Assembly: GCA_031446125.1 (NCBI GenBank) | Contig: CP132909.1 | Coordinates: 744,001-808,000 of the forward strand | Length of the DNA stretch: 64,000 bases | Source of the DNA: Arsenophonus sp031446125 | Lineage (GTDB): Bacteria; Pseudomonadota; Gammaproteobacteria; Enterobacterales; Enterobacteriaceae | Direction of reading: 5' to 3' | Shown: positions 30,022 through 39,009 of the stretch, piece after piece | How positions within the stretch are numbered: position 1 is the first letter of the stretch | Layout of the letters: each line of letters opens with the position of its first letter | Position numbers and translations under genes: made by a program | The notes under the pieces: model-generated | What the model saw: the letters and a program-made list of their open reading frames with translations, nothing else | The model's database searches: none | What the model was told of the DNA's origin: nothing

Positions 30022-30501
30022 TTACCATATTTTAAGATTATTTTCTGGAACTAATTTTAATCTATGAGAAAGTAATTCTCCATCTGGAAAACATAGTTTA
30101 GGAGCAATTTCAGCTAATGGATATAGTATAAATTCTCGTTTTTTAATACCATAATGTGGTATAGTTAAATGATGAGTTTGAATAGTTTGTTTCCCATATA
30201 ATAGAATATCTAAATCTAGTGTCCTCGGTATCCAACGATTAATTGTGCGTTTTCTTCCATGCATGTATTCAATGTTTTGAGTATATTGCAGCAGATTATG
30301 AGGTAATAAAGTAGTTTCTAATGCAATAACTAAATTTAAATATTCAGGTTGATTTTTTTTTCCCATAGGTTTAGAACGATAAAAAGAAGAAATTTTAATA
30401 AATTTTGTATTAGGTAATTGATTTAATTTTTTAATAGCATTTTTTGCTTGTTTTAAAGGTTTATTTAAGTTACTACCAATAGAGATATAAACACAATTCA
30501 T
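30022..30501 (-). CDS. folK: 2-amino-4-hydroxy-6-hydroxymethyldihydropteridine pyrophosphokinase
   Basis: FolK transfers pyrophosphate from ATP to hydroxymethyl-dihydropterin, the step before dihydropteroate synthesis in folate biosynthesis. From the ATG at 30501 the protein is 159 residues, as in E. coli, starting MNCVYISIGSNLNKPLKQA; an upstream in-frame start at 30552 would add 17 lysine-rich residues with no family match. Key motifs are SSFYRSKPMG, and RWIPRTLDLDILLYG with the two metal-binding aspartates in DLD. It lies 78 bp behind pcnB on the same strand, the E. coli pcnB-folK operon. Keeping folK fits a vitamin-provisioning symbiont, but this single gene does not prove it. Confidence 0.94.
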   Translation of the reverse strand: MNCVYISIGSNLNKPLKQAKNAIKKLNQLPNTKFIKISSFYRSKPMGKKNQPEYLNLVIALETTLLPHNLLQYTQNIEYMHGRKRTINRWIPRTLDLDILLYGKQTIQTHHLTIPHYGIKKREFILYPLAEIAPKLCFPDGELLSHRLKLVPENNLKIW

Positions 30502-30579
30502 TTTTATTTTTTCTCTTTTTTTCTTATTGAGTAAAAAAGAATTTAGATACATATTTTAATTAAAATCATAACTAAGGAT

Positions 30580-31908
30580 TTAAATTGCTAAATTTTTATT
30601 TTTTTTATGTATTAAATTATTGTTTTTTTCTTGAAAGTTAGTCCACCAATTAGCAACTTCTTTTAGTTTGGTAAGTTTTTCTACATTTGAACGCAGTTCT
30701 AGTAAATCAAATGCAGCACGAAATTTTGGATGTTCAAAAAGTATGTTTGCTTTTTCTTTATGATACCATGGTAATTTTAGTTGCAGTTTCCAAATATCAC
30801 GCATAATTGTAGTTAGCTTTTTAGGTATTGCAATAGAACGACATTGTTTATTAAGTATATCATTCATTGCAATTGAAAAACCGTCATAATAAGTTAAATT
30901 GTTTTTTTTTGAAAGTTTTTCTGCATAGTCTACTAATGGATACCATAACATGGTTGCAAACAAAAATGCAGGATTAACATGTCTATTACTTTTTATGCGA
31001 AAATCAGTATTTTTTAATACCTGATTAATAATGGTTTCCATAGGAAACTTATTATTACTAAAATTTTCTGCAATTATTGGAAATAAAACTTGAAAAAGAT
31101 TATAATCTTTTAATTTTTTGTATGTTTCATAACCTTGACCGTGTTGTAATAATTTAATAGATTCTTCAAACAAACGTGATGATGGAATATTTTTTAATAA
31201 AAATGCCAATTGTGGAATAAATTTTGTTGTATCACTATCAATTTTCATATTTAATTTACAGGAAAAACGAATAGCTCGGAGCATCCTTACAGGATCTTCT
31301 CTATAGCGAATTTTTGGATCACCAATTAAACGAATTATACCATTTTTTAAATCTTTATATCCACCAACATAATCATGTAGGGTAAAATCATTAATTCGAT
31401 AATATAAACTATTAATTGTAAAGTCACGATGTATAGCATCGTCTTCAATATTCCCAAAAATATTATCTCTTAATAACATACCATTACGAGTTCTATGTGA
31501 CATATTTTTATTAATATTATTATTTTCTAAAGAAGAGCGAAATGTGGAAACTTCAATAAATTCATAACCAAAAATAATATGTGCTAAACGAAAACGACGT
31601 CCAACTAAACGACAATTACGAAAAAGTTCATAAATTTGTTCTGGTGTTGCATTTGTAGTTACATCAAAATCTTTAGGTTTTTTTCCCAATAATAAATCTC
31701 TAACGCTACCACCAACGAGATATGCTGCATAGCCTGCTTTATTTAGACGATTTAATACTTTTAGTGCATTATCACTAATATATTTTCTTGATATAAGATT
31801 TTTCTCTTTTTTTATTATAGATATTGCGTCCTTTATACTGGATAAAGGTATTAGTTGATGAATTAAACGCTTATTTTTTTGTTTTTTTGTTAATGAATTT
31901 TTTTCCAT
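30580..31908 (-). CDS. pcnB: Poly(A) polymerase I
   Basis: PcnB adds poly(A) tails to RNA 3' ends, marking them for decay. The protein is 442 residues. The nucleotidyltransferase core shows AAYLVGGSVRDLLLGKKPKD, then FDVTTNATPEQ with the catalytic aspartates, followed by FRNCRLVGRRFRLAHI and RDFTINSLYY; RYREDPVRMLRAIRFSCKL confirms the class II family. In length and in HVNPAFLFATMLWYPL it follows bacterial PcnB rather than the CCA-adding enzyme. The C-terminus (about 20 residues after WWTNFQEKN) lacks most of the long arginine-rich tail of the E. coli enzyme. gluQ, which lies between pcnB and dksA in E. coli, is missing. Confidence 0.94.
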   Translation of the reverse strand: MEKNSLTKKQKNKRLIHQLIPLSSIKDAISIIKKEKNLISRKYISDNALKVLNRLNKAGYAAYLVGGSVRDLLLGKKPKDFDVTTNATPEQIYELFRNCRLVGRRFRLAHIIFGYEFIEVSTFRSSLENNNINKNMSHRTRNGMLLRDNIFGNIEDDAIHRDFTINSLYYRINDFTLHDYVGGYKDLKNGIIRLIGDPKIRYREDPVRMLRAIRFSCKLNMKIDSDTTKFIPQLAFLLKNIPSSRLFEESIKLLQHGQGYETYKKLKDYNLFQVLFPIIAENFSNNKFPMETIINQVLKNTDFRIKSNRHVNPAFLFATMLWYPLVDYAEKLSKKNNLTYYDGFSIAMNDILNKQCRSIAIPKKLTTIMRDIWKLQLKLPWYHKEKANILFEHPKFRAAFDLLELRSNVEKLTKLKEVANWWTNFQEKNNNLIHKKNKNLAI

Positions 31909-32516
31909 TATTTTATATTTTATATGTAATATTATATAGCATGAGTTATAGAGTTATGGAAGAAATTATTATTTGTTTTTTATTCAATTTTAATAGCATA
32001 AATCAGTTATTCTTATAAAACAATATGTTTTATAAAATTCCATTTTACAGAAAACATATAATTTTATTAAATTTAATGTTTTATGATTTTAAGTTAGAAT
32101 ATTTTATGTAAAATTTAATTGTTAATTATATATTAATAATTTGAACAATTTAATAAATGAAATTTTTATTAATAAATTTAAAAGATTATGTAACTAAATA
32201 ATGTTTGATTTTTTTATAATGAAGGTGTTTTTTTTATTATAAACCTGTAATTTATTTCTTAAAATACCCATAGTTATTTTTTACTCTGATAATTTTTTTT
32301 CTTAAAATTAATTTCAAAAATTTATTTTTTTGTATTTAAAATTTTTAATATTTTTTTTATTTAGATGCGATTAATTATTAAATAAATATTATTTTTTAGA
32401 TGTTTTTAAGTATATTATTTTTTTGTATTATATATCTTTTTCTATTAAAAGAAATTAATAAAAATACCTTATATTTACATTAAAACTTTTATTAATTAAT
32501 AAAAAGAATAAAACAG
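31909..32516. other. Gap where gluQ (yadB) is expected
   Basis: In E. coli gluQ lies between dksA and pcnB. About 600 bp remain, A/T-rich with no readable glutamyl-queuosine synthetase motif. The pcnB promoter should be at the left end and the dksA terminator lies at its right edge. Confidence 0.5.
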
Positions 32517-32557
32517 TTATATTGACGGTAAAATACATAAATTTACCGTTAATATAA
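32517..32557 (-). terminator. Hairpin terminator of dksA
   Basis: Arms TTATATTGACGGTAAA (32517-32532) and TTTACCGTTAATATAA (32542-32557) pair at 15 of 16 positions around a 9-nt loop. On the minus strand the hairpin begins 9 bp after the dksA stop and is followed by T-rich sequence (GTTTTATTCTTTTT). It is the longest near-perfect hairpin noticed in the window. Confidence 0.75.
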
Positions 32558-32566
32558 CATCTTGAT

Positions 32567-33022
32567 TTATCCTGTCATTTGTTTTTCACGTATTTCTGCC
32601 AATGTTTTACAATCAATACATAAATCGGCTGTTGGACGTGCTTCCAAACGACGAATACCAATTTCAATACCACAACTTTCACAATAACCAAAATTTTTGT
32701 TTGCAACTTTTTTGAGTGTTTTTTCAATTTTTTTTATTAATTTACGTTCACGATCACGATTACGTAATTCTAGACTAAATTCTTCTTCTTGTACTGCTCT
32801 ATCTACAGGGTCAGGAAAATTAACAGCTTCATCTTGCATATAAGTAACAGTACGATCCTTTTCATCTATAAGTTGATTATGCCATGTTTCAAGAATGCGC
32901 TTAAAATGTATTAATTGAGTGTTATTCATATATTTTTCGCCTGGTTTTTCTTGGTAAGGTTTTACTCCTGCAATTACAAGAATGCTTAAGGACGAGTGTT
33001 TGTTTTTTTGCCCTTCTTGCAT
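32567..33022 (-). CDS. dksA: RNA polymerase-binding transcription factor DksA
   Basis: DksA binds the RNA polymerase secondary channel and, with ppGpp, tunes rRNA and amino-acid promoters. From ATG at 33022 the protein has 151 residues as in E. coli, beginning MQEGQKNKHSSLSILVIAGV; the start has a GGAG ribosome site 7 nt upstream, and the in-frame extension to 33061 has no match. The coiled-coil tip DPVDRAVQEEEFSLELRNRD and the zinc finger CESCGIEIG...CIDCKTLAE are intact. Keeping DksA suggests that some growth-rate control of transcription remains. Whether ppGpp synthases remain cannot be told from this window. Confidence 0.96.
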   Translation of the reverse strand: MQEGQKNKHSSLSILVIAGVKPYQEKPGEKYMNNTQLIHFKRILETWHNQLIDEKDRTVTYMQDEAVNFPDPVDRAVQEEEFSLELRNRDRERKLIKKIEKTLKKVANKNFGYCESCGIEIGIRRLEARPTADLCIDCKTLAEIREKQMTG

Positions 33023-34005
33023 ATTTTTTCTCCATGAAGAAAATATTAATAATATCTCCATTATATCGGTGGAGAAGGAGATACAAAGTATTGCAAATTT
33101 TAAAAATTTATATAATTGAAAATTATTTTTTTCTTTAATGTAATATATGAGTATAATTTTATTATTTAATTAAATATCCATATTAGATATATATTATGTT
33201 ACATAAAGCAATATTTTTTTTATCAAAAAATAAATTTTTGCAACAGTTTTGTTTTATATCAAAATTATCATATTTTGTGAAGAAAAATATTTTTATATTA
33301 TTAGTTTTTGTAAAAAATTGCGTATTTGTTAATAAAAATTTTAATTTTTATTTTTTATCTAGTAAATTTATTAATTATTTTGATGTTGTGTGTTTATTGA
33401 AATTTACATTTATAAAATATATTTTTTTTATAATTTAAATTATACAATTTTTGAAAATTTTGTTTTGAAAAAAATATTTGAATATTATTTTAAATATCGA
33501 TATGAGTAAAATTATAGATATATAAAGTAAACGTTCATTGTTTTTATTATATTTGATTTTTTAGTATTTTAAATTACATATATTTTTATATTTTTTGTCT
33601 AGAGAAATAACATTCAATTTTTTTGAAATATCAATATAAAACATAAGATGTGATAATTATTTAAATAACTGTATTAATTAATATTGATAATATTACATTC
33701 ATGCATGAATAGTTTAAGATAATCTTTTTTGTTAAGTTATTAATTTTTAAAGTATATGTAATATATTATGTTATTTAATAATCAATAGTTAAGAATCAAT
33801 TCTAAAAATAAAAAAATAATAATTATTAAAAATTTTTATCCTATTTTACATGTATTATTGATTTCTAATAATTCAAGATATAACAGTAATATGTAAATAC
33901 TTGAATTTATTAAAAGAAAGTTTCTGATAAAAATTTAAATTTAATTATAAAAATATTTAAATAATTATTATAAGGATAATTTTTTTGATAAAAAGAGGAA
34001 AGATA
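33023..34005. other. Gene-free interval between dksA and mrcB (divergent)
   Basis: E. coli has sfsA, ligT (thpR) and hrpB here; none can be read in these 983 bp. The region must hold the dksA and mrcB promoters. An 80-codon open frame at 33196-33438 is low complexity (Phe, Lys, Ile, Asn) and is not supported as a gene. Confidence 0.5.
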
Positions 34006-36342
34006 ATGATAAAAAAAGCAAATAGATATCAATCACCTAAAAAAAATATAGGTTGTTTTTTATTTTTTATCAAAATTATAATAGTTTTTAGTTTGTTAAT
34101 TAGTATTTATGGTTTTTATTTATATCATACAATTATTTATAGACTGGATGGAAAAGTTTGGGATCTTCCTGCAGCTATTTATGGTCGAATGGTTAATCTT
34201 GAACCCGGAATGAATTATAATAAAGAAGAAATGATTCGTTTATTGGATGGTATGCAATATCGTCAAGTAAAAAAGATTACTTTGCCAGGTGAATATGTAG
34301 TTATAGATAATACTATAGAAATGTTACGTCGACCATTTTCCTTCCCCGATAAAAAAGAAGAACAAATTTTTGTAAAATTAAGTTTTGATAATACTAAATT
34401 AAAAAATATAATTAACATTAGCAATGGTCGCTCGTTTGGTTTTTTTAGACTCGATCCTAAGCTTATTACTATGATGCAATCAGTTAATAATGAAAAAAGG
34501 TTAGTATTGCCAAGAAAAGATTTTCCAGAATCTTTAGTAAAGATGTTACTTGAAACTGAAGATCGTCAATTTTATAAACATGATGGAATAAGCATTTATT
34601 CTATCGGACGTGCAATTATTGCTAATTTAATGGCTGGTAAAACCGTTCAAGGTGGAAGTACTTTAACACAGCAATTAGTTAAAAATTTGTTTTTAAACAA
34701 TAAACGAACATTAATGCGTAAAGTTAATGAAGCATATATGGCTCTTTTAATGGATTTTCATTATACAAAAGAACGTATTCTTGAGCTTTATCTTAATGAA
34801 GTTTATTTGGGTCAAAGTGGAGATGATCAAATTCGTGGTTTTCCGCTTGCCAGCCTTTATTATTTCAGTCGTCCCATAGATGAATTAAGTATTGATCAAC
34901 AAGCATTATTAGTTGGTATGGTTAAAGGAGCATCATTATATAATCCATGGCGTAATCCTCAATTGGCACTTGAACGCCGTAATTTGGTATTAAAACTTCT
35001 AGAAACTAATAAAATCATTGATCGTGAAATATATCCTATATTATATGCTAGACCATTAGGAGTAAAATCTAAAAGCGATGTTTTGACACCTCAACCCGCT
35101 TTTATGCAACTTATTAAACAAGAATTGTTTAAAACATTAGGTGAAAAAGCCAATAATCTTTCTGGTGCTAAGATATTTACTACTTTAGATCCTGTTTCTC
35201 AACAGGAAGCTGAAAATTCAATAGAAAATGGAATATCAGATTTACGTAAAAAGTTTGAATTATCTGATCTTGAAGGAGCCATGGTGGTAGTTGACCGTAT
35301 TAACGGTGAAATTCGTGCTATGGTTGGAGGTTCTCAACCGCAATATTTTGGATTTAACCGAGCATTGAATGCTCGTCGATCTATTGGGTCATTGGTTAAA
35401 CCAGCTACTTATCTGACAGCATTAAGTGAACCTAATCGGTTTCGGTTAAATACTTGGATACCTGACGAACCAATTATTGTAAAATTTGATAATCAAACTT
35501 GGGAACCAAAAAATTATGATCGCAGGTTTAGAGGTCAAGTGATGTTAATTGATGCTTTATCAAGTTCACTCAATATACCTACGGTAAATATTGGATTAAG
35601 TCTTGGTTTAAATCAAGTAAGTAAAGTATTGGTAAATCTTGGTGTTCCAAGTGATGTAATCACACAGGTACCGGCAATGTTATTAGGTTCATTAAATTTA
35701 ACTTTAGTTGAGACGGCACAAATGTTTCAAACGATCAGTGGTGGTGGAAATAGAGCTCAATTATCAGCATTACGTTCTGTAATTGATGGTCATGGTAATG
35801 AATGTTATAAAAGTTTTCCTTTAGGAAAACGAGTAGTTTCTCCACAAGCAGCTTATTTAACACTTTATGGTATGCAACAAGTTGTTGATCGAGGTACATC
35901 AAGTTCTTTAACAAATCAATTTTCTCAATATCATTTAGCGGCTAAGACAGGAACGACAAATGATTTACGTGATAGTTGGTTTGTAGGTATTGATGGCAAA
36001 GAAGTTGTGATTATATGGGTTGGTCGTGATAATAATGGTCCAACTAATTTAACGGGTGCAAGTGGTGCATTACATATTTATCGTCGTTATTTAGAGCATC
36101 AAATTCCATTAGTGTTAGATAATCAACCTCCAGAAGGAATTATAGAAATGAGAATTAATTTTGATGGTAGTTTTAATTGTTTTGGTGGCGGTTATCGTGT
36201 TTTACCTGTTTGGGCTAAAAATTCTGTAGCATTATGTGAAGAAAATGTGCAATCATTAAATTTAAACTATCAACTACATGAAAAAGAATTAAAAAACAAA
36301 AAAAACATTCCCCCTTTTTGGATTAAAGAAATATTTGATTAA
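34006..36342 (+). CDS. mrcB: Penicillin-binding protein 1B (bifunctional transglycosylase/transpeptidase)
   Basis: PBP1b polymerises and cross-links peptidoglycan in the inner membrane. The start at 34006 (ATG, AGAGGAAA ribosome site) gives 778 residues; a TTG at 33985 in frame is less likely. The cytoplasmic N-terminus is much shorter than the E. coli one. After the membrane segment (FFIKIIIVFSLLISIYGFYL) come the UB2H region, the glycosyltransferase with catalytic Glu in LLETEDRQFYKHDG and GGSTLTQQLVKNLFL, and the transpeptidase with SxxK in RRSIGSLVKPATYL, SLN, and KTGTTND. All catalytic motifs are present. It converges with hemL. Together with glmU, glmS, asd and digH it indicates that a cell wall is still made. 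Confidence 0.96.
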   Translation: MIKKANRYQSPKKNIGCFLFFIKIIIVFSLLISIYGFYLYHTIIYRLDGKVWDLPAAIYGRMVNLEPGMNYNKEEMIRLLDGMQYRQVKKITLPGEYVVIDNTIEMLRRPFSFPDKKEEQIFVKLSFDNTKLKNIINISNGRSFGFFRLDPKLITMMQSVNNEKRLVLPRKDFPESLVKMLLETEDRQFYKHDGISIYSIGRAIIANLMAGKTVQGGSTLTQQLVKNLFLNNKRTLMRKVNEAYMALLMDFHYTKERILELYLNEVYLGQSGDDQIRGFPLASLYYFSRPIDELSIDQQALLVGMVKGASLYNPWRNPQLALERRNLVLKLLETNKIIDREIYPILYARPLGVKSKSDVLTPQPAFMQLIKQELFKTLGEKANNLSGAKIFTTLDPVSQQEAENSIENGISDLRKKFELSDLEGAMVVVDRINGEIRAMVGGSQPQYFGFNRALNARRSIGSLVKPATYLTALSEPNRFRLNTWIPDEPIIVKFDNQTWEPKNYDRRFRGQVMLIDALSSSLNIPTVNIGLSLGLNQVSKVLVNLGVPSDVITQVPAMLLGSLNLTLVETAQMFQTISGGGNRAQLSALRSVIDGHGNECYKSFPLGKRVVSPQAAYLTLYGMQQVVDRGTSSSLTNQFSQYHLAAKTGTTNDLRDSWFVGIDGKEVVIIWVGRDNNGPTNLTGASGALHIYRRYLEHQIPLVLDNQPPEGIIEMRINFDGSFNCFGGGYRVLPVWAKNSVALCEENVQSLNLNYQLHEKELKNKKNIPPFWIKEIFD

Positions 36343-36383
36343 AAAATTTTTGTAGAATATTTATAATAGTTAATAATATGATT

Positions 36384-37665
36384 TCATTTGTTCATGTTAT
36401 AAAAAGCTTTTTCTGCTACTTTTATTGTAAAATTAATGTCGGCATTAGTATGTGATAGAGAAACAAAATTAGCTTCAAATGGAGAAGGTGCTAAATACAC
36501 TCCTTCGGTTAACATTAGATGAAAAAATTGCCTAAATTTTTCAAAATTACATTCCATCACATCATTATAAGAGTTAATTTTTTTTGAGTTAGTAAAGAAT
36601 AAACCGAACATGCCATTTATATGATTTATAATAAATGGAATCTTTTCTTTTTTAGCTTTTTTTTGTAAACCTTTTGCAAGTTTTATTGTTAGTTCTTTTA
36701 ATTTTACATGAGTATTTATTTTAGCAATTTCTTTTAAACAAGTAAGTCCTGCTGTCATAGCTAATAGATTACCTGATGATGTACCTCCTTGATAACCCCC
36801 CTATTGGTGCTAATGTTTCCATTAATATACGTTTGCCACCTAATGCACCAATAGGAATACCACCGCCCATTATTTTTCCTAAGCAAGTTAGATCAGGTGT
36901 AATATGGTAATATTTTTGTGCTCCTCCTAATGCAATACGAAATCCTGTAATAATTTCATCTAGAATTAATAATGCGCCAAATTTATCGCATAATGTTCTA
37001 AGTCCTAGCAAAAATTGACTAGTAGGTAAAACACAATTCATATTTCCGGCTATAGGTTCTACTATTACGCAAGCTATTTCTGGATATTGATTAAAAGTAT
37101 TTTGAACTGCATTCAAATCATTAAATTTACAAAGAAGAGTGTGTTTAATACAATCATTAGGAATCCCATTAGTATTATTTTTTCCTTTACTAAAAGTTTT
37201 AGAAAATTTTTGTGCTAACAAGGAGTCCGAATGTCCATGATAGCATCCTTCAAATTTTATAATTTTGTTACGTCCTGTATAATTTCTGGCAATTCTAATG
37301 GCAGTCATGGTAGCTTCTGTTCCTGAATTTACCATTCGTATCATTTCTATAGATGGTATAATTTGAGTAATAAATTCTGCCATTTCTATTTCCATAGAAC
37401 TTGGTGCGCCACAACTTAAGCCATTTTTTGAACATTTTATAATTGATTTTTTAATATAAGGATGATTATGACCTAAAATCATAATTCCCCAAGATCCTAC
37501 ATAATCAATATAGGAATAATTATCAACATCATAAATGTAAGCTCCATTAGCTTTTTTAATAAATAATGGATAACCACCAACAGAATGGAATGCACGTACT
37601 GGTGAATTAACTCCGCCAGGAATAATTTTTTTTGCTTTTTTGAAAAATATTTTAGATTGTTTCAT
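36384..37665 (-). pseudogene. hemL: Glutamate-1-semialdehyde 2,1-aminomutase, single frameshift
   Basis: HemL converts glutamate-1-semialdehyde to 5-aminolevulinate, the first committed heme precursor, using PLP. The first part (37665 down to 36769) runs from MKQSKIFFKKAKKIIPGGVN through SGTEATMTAIRIAR and the PLP-lysine motif LTCLGKIMGGGIPIGA to ETLAPIGG, then leaves frame and stops. The second part resumes YQGGTSSGNLLAMTAGLTCL to the end at 36384, with EGVYLAPSPFEANFVS. The break is in a run of six G (minus strand; C at 36796-36801). One G fewer gives a continuous protein of 426 residues, the E. coli length; two more also work. Start 37665 is preferred over 37686 because AGGA precedes it. 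Everything else is well conserved, so this could be recent loss, sequencing error or slippage. Confidence 0.85.
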
Positions 37666-37886
37666 AAATACATTCCTAATATTCATAATTTGACAGATAT
37701 TTATTATTTTTTTTTTGAAAAACTTATACTAAATTAAATATTAAATTTATAAGAAATGGTATAAAATTTAATTTTAGTAGATGAATTTTCATCTTGAATT
37801 AAATAATCTAATAAAACAATATATTATTTTATAATAAATTTTTTTGATTTTTTGTTTTTGATTTTTAAATTAAAATGGAATAAAAA

Positions 37887-38231
37887 ATGATTGATAAAAA
37901 TAAAGTACCTATAAAATTTACTGATACTGCAGCAAATAAAATTAAACTATTATTAAAAGATAAAAAAAATTTAAATTTGCGTTTACGCGTTTATATTACT
38001 GGCGGAGGATGCAGTGGTTTTAAGTATTGTTTTATTTTTGATGATAAAGTAGAGAAAGGGGATTTTAAGATTAAAAATCAAGGAGTCGAATTAATTATTG
38101 ATCCTATGAGTTTTCAGTATATAGTAGGAGGTTGTGTAGATTACGTTGAAAGATTAGAAGGATCGAAATTTATAGTAGTAAATCCGAATGCAAAAATAAC
38201 CTGTGGATGTGGTTCTTCTTTTGGTATTTAG
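37887..38231 (+). CDS. erpA: Iron-sulfur cluster insertion protein ErpA
   Basis: ErpA is an A-type carrier that delivers iron-sulfur clusters to apo-enzymes, in E. coli including those of isoprenoid synthesis (IspG, IspH) and respiration. At 114 residues it is full length. It has the family cysteines in ITGGGCSGFKYCF and the C-terminal CGCGSSFGI. PMSFQYIVGGCVDYVE is also conserved, with an additional cysteine in place of serine (GGSVDY in E. coli). It lies between hemL and mtnN as in E. coli, but clcA and btuF are gone. Confidence 0.97.
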   Translation: MIDKNKVPIKFTDTAANKIKLLLKDKKNLNLRLRVYITGGGCSGFKYCFIFDDKVEKGDFKIKNQGVELIIDPMSFQYIVGGCVDYVERLEGSKFIVVNPNAKITCGCGSSFGI

Positions 38232-38310
38232 TGTTTTTAAAATTTCTTTATGTATAAAAATTTTAAGATTAGATATTAAAATATAATTCATTATTTTTTG
38301 ATGATAATTT

Positions 38311-39009
38311 TTATTTTTTTGATAAAATTATTAACATATTTTCTATTACTTGATTTGCTTTTTTTGCAGCAATAGGCAAAAACTTCTTGAAGTAAAAATT
38401 AGATTTTATATTAGCGATATCAGAAATTGCACGTACTATAATAAATGGAATTTTAAATTTGTAACAAACATGACCAATTGCAGCGCCTTCCATATCAACG
38501 GCAATTGCATCAGGAAAATTTTTTTTGATGTAACTTAATTTTTTTTTTCCATTTATAAAACTATCTCCAGTGCAAATTAAACCGTACATAGCATTAAAAT
38601 TAAGTATTTTTATAGATTTTTTTGCTATTAATATTAATTCTTTATCTGCTATAAAAACAGTGGGACATTGTGCCATTTGTCCTAATTTATAATCAAAGGC
38701 TGTGATGTTTACGTCATGATAACAAACATGAGTTGAAATTGCAATATCAGCAATTTTTAAAGTTGGTGATAATCTCCCACTGGAACCACTGTTAATAATA
38801 AATTGAGGTGAAAAATGTTTTATTAACAATGTTGTTCCAATTGCTGCGGAGACTTTTCCTATTCCTGTATTTAATACAGCAATATTAAGATGATTAAATT
38901 TTCCATGATATATATCACATCCTGCTATTGATAATGAGAGATAAGCATTAGTTGTATTACGTAATGAGTCTATTTCTGAATTCATTGCAGTTATTATTGC
39001 TATTTTCAT
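38311..39009 (-). CDS. mtnN: 5'-methylthioadenosine/S-adenosylhomocysteine nucleosidase
   Basis: MtnN (Pfs) removes adenine from methylthioadenosine, S-adenosylhomocysteine and 5'-deoxyadenosine, preventing product inhibition of SAM-dependent enzymes such as YafS-type methyltransferases and radical-SAM proteins (EpmB here). It is 232 residues, equal to E. coli. Catalytic residues are visible: Glu12 in MKIAIITAMNSEID, Glu in AVDMEGAAIGHVC, and the general-acid Asp in VRAISDIAN. It converges with erpA (79 bp). A 25-bp tandem repeat lies directly upstream at 39023-39073. Confidence 0.97.
   Translation of the reverse strand: MKIAIITAMNSEIDSLRNTTNAYLSLSIAGCDIYHGKFNHLNIAVLNTGIGKVSAAIGTTLLIKHFSPQFIINSGSSGRLSPTLKIADIAISTHVCYHDVNITAFDYKLGQMAQCPTVFIADKELILIAKKSIKILNFNAMYGLICTGDSFINGKKKLSYIKKNFPDAIAVDMEGAAIGHVCYKFKIPFIIVRAISDIANIKSNFYFKKFLPIAAKKANQVIENMLIILSKK

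Noticed and set aside
33196..33438. 80-codon open frame in the dksA-mrcB gap
   Set aside because: Low-complexity Phe/Lys/Ile/Asn composition, no ribosome site, no family resemblance; such frames occur by chance in A/T-rich spacers.
33697..33710. 14-bp perfect palindrome ATTCATGCATGAAT
   Set aside because: Single copy in a spacer with no flanking promoter or repeat; could be chance, so not called an operator.
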